A DNA stretch of 64,000 nucleotides from Paenibacillus segetis (GTDB lineage Bacteria > Bacillota > Bacilli > Paenibacillales > Paenibacillaceae): positions 186,001 through 250,000 of the forward strand of contig NZ_BMFT01000001.1 of NCBI RefSeq assembly GCF_014639155.1. Reading direction: 5' to 3'. Made by a program: the position numbers and the translations under genes. The first letter of the stretch is position 1, and each line of letters starts with the position of its first letter. The notes beneath the pieces are model-generated. The model was not told where the DNA came from, did not search any database, and saw only the letters and a program-made list of their open reading frames with translations. Positions 35,615 through 45,702 of the stretch are shown here, piece by piece.

Positions 35615-35772
35615 TCCTGTTGGGAGGTATAGAGTAATTACCATATACTATGACATATCTGGTGGGTTGTAAGTGAGAAACGAGAGTTTAACTTTGACTT
35701 CATCTATGATACCTTGTGAATATTGTATTTAATGTTAACCAGAATTGTGATGTCTTAGTTTTGGAGGGGAAG

Positions 35773-37536
35773 ATGGCTAGGTACTTTAGAAACAGCATCA
35801 AAACGAAGATTATGATTTCTTTTTTAATCGTGATTATTTTACCAACGGCATGTATCAGTATCAGTTCTTATTCTATATCCAAAGCATTATTGACCGAAAG
35901 AGTAAGTGAATCTTTTATGGATAACTTGTCGTATTTGGGACAATCCTTGGAGTTCGATATTCGGGAATGGGAAAGGGTCATGGATCTACTGCAGGTAAAT
36001 CATACGATTGAATCTATTTTTATTGAAAAATATGAAAACGATGTAAATTACTTTTTTGACGTAAAAAAGGCAAGTCAAGTATTTGACGACTGGGCCTATG
36101 CTTCAAACATGTATACATATATATCATCTTTGGTTGTGATCGGTGATAACGGGAAGATATTGCGATATGGGGAAGATGTAGGGCGCTTGGATGTTGAAGA
36201 ATTGATGCAACAAGACTGGACTCAAAAGCTAGACCAATCAAAAGGTGATCTTGTATGGCTAGGAGTACATGAGAATTATGCTAATTTTCATTATCGCAAT
36301 CCATATGTTGTCTCACTGACTAAGCAATTGGATTATAAGAAAAGTAAGGCTGTGGTTTTTTTGAGTTTTAAAGCACAGTTTTTCTTTGATAAGTTAAATA
36401 CCAAACATGATCCGAATAACGATATGTTCTTACTGGATTCAGAGCATCGCATTGTTTATAACCGGGACCCGAATAAAATTAATCAATTATATGAAAATCA
36501 ACTAGATTTTCAGGACAAAGGTTATTCAACGATTACCGATCAAAACGGCGTGAAGCGTCTTATTGCGAAGGTGCCGATTGCGAATACGGGGTGGAATGTC
36601 GTGGAGACCATTCCGCTGAAGGATTTGACACAAGGAAGCTCCAGGATTTTTGAGGTGACTACCCTTGTATTTATTTTATCGTTTCTAGTGTCAGGGTTAA
36701 TATGGTTCATCATAACATCCCGGATTGTGAATCCGATTCAAAGTCTGGCAAGTACGATGAATCGAGTTCGTGGGAATGAAAGCAGTGTCATGACTGAGAT
36801 TGATAGTAGGGATGAGATCGGACAATTAAATAAAAGCTTTAACTATATGATGAAGCGTATAGATCGATTGCACCAAGATAATTTGCGTGAGCAGGCAGAT
36901 AAGAATGACGCGGAATATCGTGCATTACAAGCCCAAATTAACCCACACTTTTTGTATAACACGTTGAACTCCATTCGTTGGATGGCTATGATTCAGAAGG
37001 CCGACAATATACGCGAGATTGTTGAGGTGCTGGGTCGATTATTAAGAAATACAATCAAAATGCAGGATAAAATTATTCCAATTTCAGTAGAACTAGAACT
37101 AATTAAGGATTATATTCAAATCCAGAAAATACGGTATAACGATAAATTTGAGGTTGAATATAGGTTTGAAGAAAACATCACGGAGTATCGAACTTTAAAG
37201 TTTGTTTTGCAACCGATCATAGAGAACGCGATTTTTCATGGCATCGAGCCCAAGGAGGGGCGTGGAACGATACAGATCCGAATCTATCAAGAATCAGCAG
37301 CTTTAATTCTGGAAGTTTATGATAATGGTGTGGGTATGCTGCCGGAGATCGTAGAGAATCTGCTATCTGCTAAGGATGATAGAGGAAGTATTGGAATACG
37401 TAATGTTCATGAACGAATACAACGAACATTCGGTGAGCCCTATGGTGTTGTTATAGAGAGTGAATGTGGAGTGTATACGAAGGTCCAAATAAAGCAACCG
37501 ATAATAGAACTACCCCTGGAGGAAAGACATGATTAA
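35773..37536 (+). CDS. YesM-family sensor histidine kinase
   Basis: 587 residues from the ATG with GGAGGGG upstream; a GTG 19 codons earlier lacks a site. Two membrane helices (about 13-33 and 293-315) flank an extracellular dCache-like sensor. A HAMP domain follows to about 370, then the phosphorylated His392 in QAQINPHFLYNTLNSIRW, N-box LQPIIENAIFHG and G boxes DNGVGM and GSIGIRNVHERI. It overlaps the response regulator gene by 8 bp and is followed by a sugar ABC importer, so it most likely senses a carbohydrate and controls that importer. Confidence 0.95.
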   Translation: MARYFRNSIKTKIMISFLIVIILPTACISISSYSISKALLTERVSESFMDNLSYLGQSLEFDIREWERVMDLLQVNHTIESIFIEKYENDVNYFFDVKKASQVFDDWAYASNMYTYISSLVVIGDNGKILRYGEDVGRLDVEELMQQDWTQKLDQSKGDLVWLGVHENYANFHYRNPYVVSLTKQLDYKKSKAVVFLSFKAQFFFDKLNTKHDPNNDMFLLDSEHRIVYNRDPNKINQLYENQLDFQDKGYSTITDQNGVKRLIAKVPIANTGWNVVETIPLKDLTQGSSRIFEVTTLVFILSFLVSGLIWFIITSRIVNPIQSLASTMNRVRGNESSVMTEIDSRDEIGQLNKSFNYMMKRIDRLHQDNLREQADKNDAEYRALQAQINPHFLYNTLNSIRWMAMIQKADNIREIVEVLGRLLRNTIKMQDKIIPISVELELIKDYIQIQKIRYNDKFEVEYRFEENITEYRTLKFVLQPIIENAIFHGIEPKEGRGTIQIRIYQESAALILEVYDNGVGMLPEIVENLLSAKDDRGSIGIRNVHERIQRTFGEPYGVVIESECGVYTKVQIKQPIIELPLEERHD

Positions 37537-39124
37537 AGTTCTAATTGTTGATGATGAGATGATATCCAGAATTGGTATTAAGTCTTTAATACCATGGAAG
37601 GAGCAAGGGTTTACAGTAGTCGGTGAAGCAGAGAATGGAAAAAAAGCGCTAGAGCTCATATTGGAGCTGCGACCGGATATTGTCATCACAGATATTAAAA
37701 TGCCAGTCATGAGTGGTTTGAATTTAATTAAGAAAACCCAAGCTGAATTAGTTCAAGGGCAACCGGCTTTTATCGTCTTAAGTTCCTATGATGATTTTGA
37801 TTATGTAAAAGAAGCACTTGTTCTGGGGGCTAAAGACTATTTTCTCAAGTTAGAGTTAACGCCGGAGAAGCTTCTGGAAACATTAAATCGAGTTAGTCAA
37901 TTAGTGAGTATCGAGCGGGAGCAGCAAAATAACAATAAAAAACCATATGTTGAACAATTATCAGCTAATGATTATGAAATTATCAAAAGTAATTTTCTGC
38001 AAGAAATCATTCATGGAAGAAGCAATAGAGAAGAGGATATTGATAACAAGCTAATTGCCCTTGAGATGAGGCTTCCTAAGGAACGGATCCAGTGCGGCGT
38101 AATTTTGCTTCATGGGATGGATGTTTATCAGAAATATAACGATCATGATATTCATCTTTTTCAATTTGCTGTTGAAAATATTGTATCTGAGATTGTGTCA
38201 GACTATCATTTTGCCCATGCTGTATTTACTCAGGCTAAAGAGATTACGGTTATATTTGCCCATGCCGAGATGGATCAAATGGATAAGAACATGCTTGAAC
38301 TCATGAACGCTATTATGAAAGCGCTACAAGTATATTTAAATATTAGGGGACTCATGGGGATATCCAAAATAAGAGAAGGATACCTTTCTATTAAAACCAG
38401 CTATAGTGAAGCGTTGGAAGATGCTAATCATGTCATAGTCCAAAAAGGAATTCGTAATTATGAACTAGGAAGCGAAGAGCCTGTATCAGATATGAGTGAT
38501 TATATTAAACAATTTGAATTGACTTTACATGTCTCTGAGATGGATAAGATGAGTGAATGTCTTGTACATCTTGTTGAAAAGATTAAGCATACATCAGATA
38601 TCTCTAAAAATGTATTGAAAAGCCTATGTTCCACGCTCCTACTGTCCGTTCATACCTATCTGAACGAATATGCAAGTTCTATAAAGCTAGAAGAGGCTTG
38701 GGGTTCAGATCCTTATAGATCGCTAGAGCATCTAAATACGAACTATGATTTTATCACCTGGATTGAGCATCTGGAGAAAACGATGGTTGCCATATTTAAC
38801 TCATTGGGTGAATCAAGGAAATTAATACATCAAGCCAAACAATATATCCATAAACATTACGTAAGCAATGTGTCTCTGGAAGCTATTGCGGATGAGTTAA
38901 ATATATCGCCGAATTATCTTAGTTATTTGTTTCGTAAAGAGACAAAGGAAAGTGTTGTCGAGTATTTAACAAAGTATCGTATTAATAAAGCGAAAGATTT
39001 GCTCAGAACAACCCACTATAAGATTTATGAAGTTGGACAAATGGTTGGCTATGACAGCGAGCAATATTTCAGCAGAGTATTTAAGAAGATCGTAGGCATG
39101 CCTCCGCTAAAATTCAAACAATAA
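37529..39124 (+). CDS. YesN-family response regulator (REC plus AraC HTH)
   Basis: 531 residues: receiver domain 1-120 with phospho-acceptor Asp55 (VITDIKMPVMSG), a middle region (about 150-400) of the kind found in YesN proteins, and a C-terminal AraC/XylS double helix-turn-helix (about 430-531; SNVSLEAIADELNISPNYLSYLFR). It is translationally coupled to the kinase through an 8-bp overlap. The likely target is the promoter of the ABC importer beginning at 39326; I could not identify its binding repeats in the 200-bp gap. Confidence 0.95.
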   Translation: MIKVLIVDDEMISRIGIKSLIPWKEQGFTVVGEAENGKKALELILELRPDIVITDIKMPVMSGLNLIKKTQAELVQGQPAFIVLSSYDDFDYVKEALVLGAKDYFLKLELTPEKLLETLNRVSQLVSIEREQQNNNKKPYVEQLSANDYEIIKSNFLQEIIHGRSNREEDIDNKLIALEMRLPKERIQCGVILLHGMDVYQKYNDHDIHLFQFAVENIVSEIVSDYHFAHAVFTQAKEITVIFAHAEMDQMDKNMLELMNAIMKALQVYLNIRGLMGISKIREGYLSIKTSYSEALEDANHVIVQKGIRNYELGSEEPVSDMSDYIKQFELTLHVSEMDKMSECLVHLVEKIKHTSDISKNVLKSLCSTLLLSVHTYLNEYASSIKLEEAWGSDPYRSLEHLNTNYDFITWIEHLEKTMVAIFNSLGESRKLIHQAKQYIHKHYVSNVSLEAIADELNISPNYLSYLFRKETKESVVEYLTKYRINKAKDLLRTTHYKIYEVGQMVGYDSEQYFSRVFKKIVGMPPLKFKQ

Positions 39125-39325
39125 AATAAGGGAACATAATAGAATAGGTTAATTTATCGGAGGATTAGATAAGAAGAAATTAGTTCGTTTACTTTAAAGA
39201 TATCCGGGGGCTTGAAATTGAATTGGATAAGATAGAGTTCCGAAGTATCGTGCATTAACTTCAAAGAATCTATTCCCTATACTTAAATTGTATCAAGCTA
39301 ACTAAGCAATGGAGGGGTATAGAAA

Positions 39326-40702
39326 ATGAGACAAAGACTTAAATTTGCTACACTAGCGCTTGTCGTGCTTATGTTGACAAGTTTATTGGCAGCGTGCGGA
39401 TCTAATTCCGGGGATTCGTCAGCCGAGCCATCCAATGAGGGGAAGACAACATCCTCGGATTCAGCTACAACGGGTGCGGTGACCCTGAAAATTTATTCGG
39501 ATGGGAATCGTGCACAGGATACGAACTTTTTAGATCTCATAGATGCGTTTAAAAAAGATACGGGCATTAATGTGGAATTGAATATTATTCCAGGGGACGG
39601 CGTTGAAATCTACAAAAAAATCGATATCGAGTTGGGAACACAGGATAGCTCTACTGATCTAATTCTACTTACTAACCCTATTTTCTTAGATAAATATACG
39701 AAAAGTAATTCGTTACTACCTCTTAATGATCTGATCAAAGAGCAAAACTATGATGCCGAGGGCAAGTTCGGGAAATATTTAAGTGAATATAACGGAAATA
39801 TTTATAGTCTCCCAGCAGGAGCTGGAAACTGGGCTGTCTATTACAATAAGAAAGTGTTCGACGATGCGAATGTACCATATCCTTCGGGAGCCTGGACCTG
39901 GGATCAATATATTGAAACCGCTAAGAAGCTAACGGATAAGTCCAAAGGGATATATGGATCTTATACGCTAGATTACGATAACTATATGTATTTTACTGCT
40001 CGTCAAAAAGATGTTCCGGGTTATAAAGAAGATGGAACTTCGAATTATGACGATCCAGCATTTAAGGAAGCACTCCAATTCTTCGGTGACCTTGGGAATG
40101 TACATAAAGTTCAACCGAGCTGGATGGAATTTAAGACAAAAAAATTAGCATGGGATGGCTTCATGTCAGGGAAGTACGGAATGCATGTCATTGGCAGTTG
40201 GTACACCAATATGTTCTTAGATAAAGAATCCTATCCACGCGATTGGGAATTTGGAATTACGGAATTACCAACACCTGCTGACGGTAGTGGTAACAATAAT
40301 ATTGGAGTTGTTAATGGTATAGGTGCCAACGTAAATACGAAACATCCGAAAGAAGCTTTCGAGTTTATTAAATATTTTGCGGAGAATAACTATAAATTTG
40401 TGGGTGACTTGCCAGCTCGAGTTGACCTAACAGAAGATGATGTTCAAGGGTTGTTCAAAGACATATCGGATCGACTTGCAGGTGAAGTAACGGTAGATCA
40501 ACTGAGTAAAGCTTTATACAATAATGGTCTTGGATTTGCAGATGAAAAAATAGTCGGTCCGGCTGCTTCGGAATATAGCAATATTATTTTGCAAGAAAGT
40601 GAATTGTATTTAATCGGTCAGAAATCACTTGAGGATACAGTCAAAATAATTAAAGAACGTGTTGATCAAGCTATTGCAGCGGAGAAAGCAAATCAACCTT
40701 AA
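39326..40702 (+). CDS. Carbohydrate ABC importer substrate-binding lipoprotein (family 1)
   Basis: 458 residues with lipobox LLAAC (Cys about 23), a Ser/Gly/Glu-rich linker and an SBP_bac_1 domain as found for maltose-type oligosaccharide importers. Aromatic residues such as WTWDQY near residue 190 are typical of the sugar cleft. RBS GGAGGGG. It follows the YesM/YesN pair and is followed by two MalF/MalG-type permeases. No ATPase gene is present, so a shared MsmX-like ATPase encoded elsewhere probably powers it. Confidence 0.94.
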   Translation: MRQRLKFATLALVVLMLTSLLAACGSNSGDSSAEPSNEGKTTSSDSATTGAVTLKIYSDGNRAQDTNFLDLIDAFKKDTGINVELNIIPGDGVEIYKKIDIELGTQDSSTDLILLTNPIFLDKYTKSNSLLPLNDLIKEQNYDAEGKFGKYLSEYNGNIYSLPAGAGNWAVYYNKKVFDDANVPYPSGAWTWDQYIETAKKLTDKSKGIYGSYTLDYDNYMYFTARQKDVPGYKEDGTSNYDDPAFKEALQFFGDLGNVHKVQPSWMEFKTKKLAWDGFMSGKYGMHVIGSWYTNMFLDKESYPRDWEFGITELPTPADGSGNNNIGVVNGIGANVNTKHPKEAFEFIKYFAENNYKFVGDLPARVDLTEDDVQGLFKDISDRLAGEVTVDQLSKALYNNGLGFADEKIVGPAASEYSNIILQESELYLIGQKSLEDTVKIIKERVDQAIAAEKANQP

Positions 40703-40734
40703 GCGTATCATAATTATTATGGGGAGGGCTGCCT

Positions 40735-41664
40735 TTGGTAGCCCACCTATTATTTAGCGAGGTGAATTATTTGAAATCGATAAGACTGATGATGAAATCA
40801 GGAGAAGCAAGGGCGGGAATACTGTTCATTCTTCCGTTTTTTATAGGGTTTCTCATATTTAATATACTTCCAATCATCTATGCGTTATTTATTAGTTTTG
40901 TAGATTATAACACCTTAAAACCAAGCTTTAACTTTATTGGCTTTGATAATTTCGTACGAGTCTTTCATGATCAGATTGCCTTAAATGCCTACTTAAAAAG
41001 CCTGATATATACCTTGCTATATGTTCCTGGAGTTATTATTGTATCCTTTCTGGTATCGGTTGTCCTGAACCGAAAATTCCATTGGAGACCGGTGAGTAGA
41101 ACCATGATTTTAATTCCGTACGTAGCGAACGTTGTTGCGATTGCTATGGTATGGTCGATTATTTTGGATCCCTATGATGGTCCAATCAATGCCCTTCTTC
41201 ACCTGATCGGTATTAGTAATCCGCCGATGTGGCTCGGGGGTGTCGGTAGCTCCCTTCCGACGATTGCACTCATCAACGTTTGGCAGAGTATCGCCTTCCA
41301 GACCATCGTATTCTTAGCTGCATTACAAGGTGTACCTAAAGAATTGTATGAAGCATCTGAACTAGATGGCGCAGGAAAATGGCGTCAGATGATAAATATC
41401 ACGATTCCACTTGTATCCCCAACGACCTTTTTCCTTGTGATCACAAGTATTATTGGTTCATTCCAGAACTATGCTTCAGTGCGAGCTTTAACGAATGGGG
41501 GACCTGGTGTTTCTTCTCGGGTGATCTCACTCAACATTTACGAGGAAGCATTTACTTATAATCGGTATAGCTACGCCGCAGCACAAGCGATTCTTTTGTT
41601 TGTCATTATCTTGATTGTAACCATCATCCAGTGGAAGGGGCAGAAAAAGTGGGTACATTATTGA
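40735..41664 (+). CDS. Carbohydrate ABC importer permease (MalF/UgpA-type)
   Basis: 309 residues with six membrane helices and the EAA loop ELYEASELDGAGKWRQMINITIPL. The start is uncertain: TTG 40735 has a strong GGGGAGGG 6 bp upstream, while TTG 40771 has GAGGTG and gives an N-terminus closer to relatives. Both are in frame. It pairs with the next permease to form the channel for the lipoprotein at 39326. Confidence 0.93.
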   Translation: MVAHLLFSEVNYLKSIRLMMKSGEARAGILFILPFFIGFLIFNILPIIYALFISFVDYNTLKPSFNFIGFDNFVRVFHDQIALNAYLKSLIYTLLYVPGVIIVSFLVSVVLNRKFHWRPVSRTMILIPYVANVVAIAMVWSIILDPYDGPINALLHLIGISNPPMWLGGVGSSLPTIALINVWQSIAFQTIVFLAALQGVPKELYEASELDGAGKWRQMINITIPLVSPTTFFLVITSIIGSFQNYASVRALTNGGPGVSSRVISLNIYEEAFTYNRYSYAAAQAILLFVIILIVTIIQWKGQKKWVHY

Positions 41665-42503
41665 TGAGTAAGAAGTCTAAGGCTACAATCAATTACTCCA
41701 AGCTTGTAGTTTCCATTTTTATTTTCCTGATCGGTTTGATGATGATTGTCCCTTTCCTGTTTATGATCTCAGCGGCACTTAAACCTAACGCACTTGTTTT
41801 TTCAGAGCCACTAAAATTTCTACCTGAGACAATTTATTGGGATAATTTCAAGGAGATCTTCCACCACAAATATTTTTTTAAATGGTACGGAAACTCCGTA
41901 TATATTGTTGTTCTAACGATGATTACACGATTCATTGTTGTTACGATGGCTGCATACGCCTTTGCAAGATTGAGATTTCCCTTTAAAGAGGGCATTTTCT
42001 TTCTCTTTATTTCAACGATGATGATTCCGCCTGATACAACAGTTATTGCGAGATATATGCTATATAAATATTTGCTGATTTATAACACGGAATGGTCCTT
42101 GATCCTCCCAGCAACCTTTGATGTATTCTTTATCTTTTTGCTGCGACAGTTCTTTATGGGCTTACCTAATGAAATTTCAGAGTCGGCAGTGGTTGATGGC
42201 TGCTCTCAGTTTAGAATATATTATCGAATCATATTACCTCTTGCCGTTCCTGCCCTTGTAACCATGCTGTTATTCACTTTCATTTGGACATGGAACGATT
42301 TCGTAAATCCATTTATTTTTATCTCGAATATTAATAAACAAATGGTTACCGTTGGTTTGGAATATTTTCAACAAGAAGCAGGTACGGATTATGCATTACA
42401 GATGGCAGGAGCATGCATTATCGTTATTGTCCCAATCATCCTGTTCACCCTGTCGCAAAAGTATTTTGTCCAAGGTATTGCTAGTACAGGGGTCAAAGGT
42501 TAG
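41664..42503 (+). CDS. Carbohydrate ABC importer permease (MalG/UgpE-type)
   Basis: 279 residues from the ATG that overlaps the previous stop codon (TGATG), a translational coupling arrangement; a GTG 11 codons upstream is less likely. Six membrane helices and the EAA loop EISESAVVDGCSQFRIYYRIILPL are present. Last gene of the binding protein-permease-permease operon. As with its partner, the ATPase must come from elsewhere. Confidence 0.94.
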   Translation: MSKKSKATINYSKLVVSIFIFLIGLMMIVPFLFMISAALKPNALVFSEPLKFLPETIYWDNFKEIFHHKYFFKWYGNSVYIVVLTMITRFIVVTMAAYAFARLRFPFKEGIFFLFISTMMIPPDTTVIARYMLYKYLLIYNTEWSLILPATFDVFFIFLLRQFFMGLPNEISESAVVDGCSQFRIYYRIILPLAVPALVTMLLFTFIWTWNDFVNPFIFISNINKQMVTVGLEYFQQEAGTDYALQMAGACIIVIVPIILFTLSQKYFVQGIASTGVKG

Positions 42504-42583
42504 TCTACTCAGTCCGTACAAACGATCTTGTCCTAAATTAGCTTCTTCAGCATAGATATGTTGTATAGAGGAGCGTGAATATA

Positions 42584-42931
42584 GTGGACAAGAAAGTAAA
42601 GCGATACTATCAACTGAAGCTAAGTCAGAAGGAAATAGAGCATGAACTGAGTGAATTGCGCAGTGAGATTTTGAACCATTGTGCAGAGGAGGACGTATCG
42701 GAGCTTGACGTAGGAAGTTACAGGGTGAAACTTGTGTTCCAAGAGCGTAAAGAATACGACGATGCCAAGCTCTATGAAGCGCTGCCTGACCTTGAAGTGT
42801 GGCGAATGCTCTCCAAGCCTGATCCCTCCAAGATCACGAGCCTGATTAAATTGAACGTGATCTCAGAAGATAGCATTCGTGATACATTTTCGATTAAGTA
42901 TGTAACCTTGCTGCAAGTGGATAAGGAGTAA
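42584..42931 (+). CDS. Small charged protein of unknown function
   Basis: About 115 residues from GTG 42584, which has AGAGGAG 10 bp upstream; GTG 42575 is too close to that site. The N-terminal third is a likely coiled coil (KVKRYYQLKLSQKEIEHELSE), then a short beta segment (SYRVKLVFQERKEY) and helices. No signal peptide or membrane helix. I do not recognise the family; a loose resemblance to small phage-type proteins is not enough to assign one. It lies between an importer operon and a bidirectional terminator, and may be its own transcript. Confidence 0.7.
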   Translation: MDKKVKRYYQLKLSQKEIEHELSELRSEILNHCAEEDVSELDVGSYRVKLVFQERKEYDDAKLYEALPDLEVWRMLSKPDPSKITSLIKLNVISEDSIRDTFSIKYVTLLQVDKE

Positions 42932-42958
42932 ATAAGTAGATACTGTATTTAGAAAAAT

Positions 42959-43005
42959 AAAGCCTCACCGTGTGACGAAATAATACGTCAGCACGGTGAG
43001 GCTTT
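42959..43005. terminator. Strong bidirectional terminator
   Basis: A long stem, AAAGCCTCACCGTG plus TGACG, paired with CGTCA plus CACGGTGAGGCTTT, with an 8-nt loop, between convergent genes. Confidence 0.88.
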
Positions 43006-43008
43006 ATT

Positions 43009-43917
43009 TTATAGTTCATCAGCAATACCTAATAATGCAATCCCAATAATTACGATAACAACAACCGCATACTGCATCTTGCTCAGTCTTTCTTTGAGGA
43101 ATATACGAGATAATATCACAGAAAAAATGCTGTACGATGCGATGAGTGGGGCTGCGATAATGGCGTTACTAGACATAGCGAACACATAGAAGAATTGTCC
43201 CGTTGTTTCTAAGACGGCGGCGCAGCCTTTGTCCCGTTCTTTAAATATGTTGAATTGTTGTTTCTTAATGAACTTAAGGTATGTAAATGATAATGCGGCA
43301 CAAATGAAAAAGGTGAATTCATACGCGAGTAGAGCAGCATCCTCACTGATCAGGCTGAGCTCATCCAAATAGATTCCATCGGCGAAGGTCCCGAGCCCAT
43401 CGATTAAACAGTATAGAAGAGGAAAGATAATAGCCATGAAGCCGATTTGATACTTTTTATCGATCTGTGTGGAGCTTGCGCGAAGAGCTTTATGTTCGGC
43501 ACTCTTTTCCAAAATAGCAATGCCAATAACCCCTAAGGTGATAATCGCTATTCCTAAGATTTCGACATATCCTATCTCGTGGGTGAAGAAAATGAACAAT
43601 AATATCGCCGTTATAGCTCCAGAAGAATTTTGCACGGGAGATGCAATCGAAAGTTCAATATATCTCAGTCCAATATATCCTATTGCCATCGATAAAATGT
43701 AGAGTGCAGAGACAGGTAAGTATCGGATCATATCCGTGGGATCAAAATGTAATCCCTTGATTAGCATATAAGCCGTGGCGTGGATCCCCATAACTAAACC
43801 TACCATAATGACGATTTTGATATGACTGAATCGGTCATTGCTATCCGAGCCCTTTTTGTAGAATAGATCAGCGCCGCCCCAAGCGAGTGCTGTTAATATA
43901 GCAAATAAAAACCACAT
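43009..43917 (-). CDS. EamA/DMT-family transporter
   Basis: 302 residues from the ATG at 43917, which has GAGGGG 8 bp upstream; a frame extension of 13 codons has no such site. Ten hydrophobic helices in two EamA repeats. It differs clearly from the EamA protein at 22533. The stop lies just inside the terminator region. Substrate unknown; no regulator is adjacent. Confidence 0.9.
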   Translation of the reverse strand: MWFLFAILTALAWGGADLFYKKGSDSNDRFSHIKIVIMVGLVMGIHATAYMLIKGLHFDPTDMIRYLPVSALYILSMAIGYIGLRYIELSIASPVQNSSGAITAILLFIFFTHEIGYVEILGIAIITLGVIGIAILEKSAEHKALRASSTQIDKKYQIGFMAIIFPLLYCLIDGLGTFADGIYLDELSLISEDAALLAYEFTFFICAALSFTYLKFIKKQQFNIFKERDKGCAAVLETTGQFFYVFAMSSNAIIAAPLIASYSIFSVILSRIFLKERLSKMQYAVVVIVIIGIALLGIADEL

Positions 43918-44097
43918 GCTCAATTTCCCCTCGTTGTAGATTAGATAATAGTCCACAGTGAATGGTATCTTAATTCGTAACAGGTGGCGATTAAAAATGT
44001 CATGATTTTAAACGAAATTTAAACTCAATTATATGCCACCTTAAACTTACTCAAATATTATATACAATATGAAATGTTGAAAAGGATGGAGTGCGAT

Positions 44098-45594
44098 ATG
44101 AGATTACTGGAGTCGATATTGATTATATTCTCGATACTCCTGCTGATTCATTTATTTAGCCAAAGGCTGACTAAATTAACAGGGGCTGTCGTGAGTGCTG
44201 CAAGTGGCGTTATCCTGTTTATGCAATTGATGATGGAAGGATACCGATGGCAGATGTTGTTTGTGTACTGTATCACTGTCATTAGTATTAATCTCATTAT
44301 GCGAAGACGCAGGAAAATAACGGTTCAGCCAAAATCCAGAAGGAAAAGGATTCAGGGAACTATTTGCTATTCATTAATGGCAGGATTAATTTTTATTTCG
44401 ATGCTCCTTGCTGTTTATTTGCCAGTATTCAATTTGCCTATTCCAGATGGTCCAAGCAAGGTTGGAACACAAACTCTTTATTACAAGGATGAAAGCAGAG
44501 ATGAGATTTTTACCGATGATCTAGCGGATAAGAGGGAGTTAATGATGCAAGTTTGGTATCCTGCTCAAAAAACCGAGGAAAACGACAAAAGCGCGCTTTT
44601 TCCAGAGGACAAAAAGGTATTTAAAAAGTTAATTGCAGCATACTCAGAATCATTACATTTGCCAGCATTTGTTCTTGATTATTGGAGATATATAAAGAGC
44701 AACGCTTATGAGGATGCTGAAATACAAGCCTCGGTAACACCATATCCGATCATCCTGTTAAACCATGGCATGGGAACAAGCAGATTATTACATGCTTCTC
44801 AGGCTGAGAGCTTGGCAAGCCATGGCTACGTTGTAGTAGCCATAGATCATACTTATAATTCAGCAGCTACCGTTTTTCCAGATGGGCACGTTACTAGGTT
44901 TAATACGGATTTAATGGATACAGATCAAAATACAAGCAACAACGTACAACTGGATACATGGATACAGGACGTTGAATTCGTCTTGAAACAAATACGGCAG
45001 TTAAATACAGGTCTTCCTACAAGCCGCTTTACCGGGAAGTTAGATATGAACAATATAGGAATTATGGGTCATTCTTTTGGAGGGGCAACGGCATTTAAAG
45101 CGTATTACACCATTCCCGAATTAAAAGCTGGAATTAACATGGATGGCTCATTGTTTAACTTAGATACTTCGCATGAGATTACCAAACCATTTATGTTCAT
45201 CGAATCTGGCGAATATTATATGGCGAAGGAGAATGGCGATAAGAAACTTTCGGAACAAGAACTGCAGAAGATGAACTTAACTAGGGATGAATATAATAGA
45301 ATTATCGATAATGTGCATAAGGAAAACAGGATTATGGATCAGGTCGCTCAGCATGGGGGGACGATGATTTATGTAAAAGGGACGGCCCATTATAATTTCA
45401 CGGACTTTCAGTTCTACTCTAGATTACTGAAGCTGATGGGTATGACGGGAGAGATTGATGGAAGTAGAGGAGCCTATATTGCCAATCAATACATTCTGGA
45501 CTTTTTTGATAAGCATTTAAAGGGTACCCATGGGCAACTATTGAACGGACCTAGTCCAGATTTCCCGGAGGTCGAATTTCCTAAGTTTCACTAA
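44098..45594 (+). CDS. Membrane-anchored alpha/beta hydrolase (PAF-acetylhydrolase-like)
   Basis: 498 residues from the ATG with GGAGTG upstream. Several N-terminal membrane helices (within about 1-120) are followed by an extracytoplasmic or membrane-bound alpha/beta hydrolase related to plasma PAF acetylhydrolase/dienelactone hydrolase. It has the oxyanion region LLNHGMGTSR, nucleophile Ser326 in GHSFGG, Asp349 in NMDGS and His431 in GTAHYNF. A lipase or esterase role is likely, perhaps on phospholipids; the substrate is unproven. Confidence 0.85.
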   Translation: MRLLESILIIFSILLLIHLFSQRLTKLTGAVVSAASGVILFMQLMMEGYRWQMLFVYCITVISINLIMRRRRKITVQPKSRRKRIQGTICYSLMAGLIFISMLLAVYLPVFNLPIPDGPSKVGTQTLYYKDESRDEIFTDDLADKRELMMQVWYPAQKTEENDKSALFPEDKKVFKKLIAAYSESLHLPAFVLDYWRYIKSNAYEDAEIQASVTPYPIILLNHGMGTSRLLHASQAESLASHGYVVVAIDHTYNSAATVFPDGHVTRFNTDLMDTDQNTSNNVQLDTWIQDVEFVLKQIRQLNTGLPTSRFTGKLDMNNIGIMGHSFGGATAFKAYYTIPELKAGINMDGSLFNLDTSHEITKPFMFIESGEYYMAKENGDKKLSEQELQKMNLTRDEYNRIIDNVHKENRIMDQVAQHGGTMIYVKGTAHYNFTDFQFYSRLLKLMGMTGEIDGSRGAYIANQYILDFFDKHLKGTHGQLLNGPSPDFPEVEFPKFH

Positions 45595-45628
45595 AAATTT
45601 ACACTTAACTGCATATTCTAATGAGGAG

Positions 45629-45637
45629 TGGTATAAT
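45629..45637 (+). promoter_or_regulatory. Possible extended -10 promoter of the MATE gene
   Basis: TGGTATAAT about 65 bp before the MATE start, without a clear -35. Confidence 0.35.
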
Positions 45638-45702
45638 AATGCGGTGGTTCGGTGATGTAGAATCGTCCCGCGACAGAATACAACCAAAGAAGTGATGATG
45701 CA

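Noticed and set aside
35716-35772. GTG start for the YesM kinase at 35716
   Set aside because: No ribosome site; the ATG at 35773 follows GGAGGGG and begins a typical kinase N-terminus.
43982-44041. AGGTGGC/GCCACCT inverted repeat upstream of the PAF-AH-like hydrolase
   Set aside because: Only 7-bp arms with 46 bp between them in AT-rich DNA; not enough to call an operator or structure.
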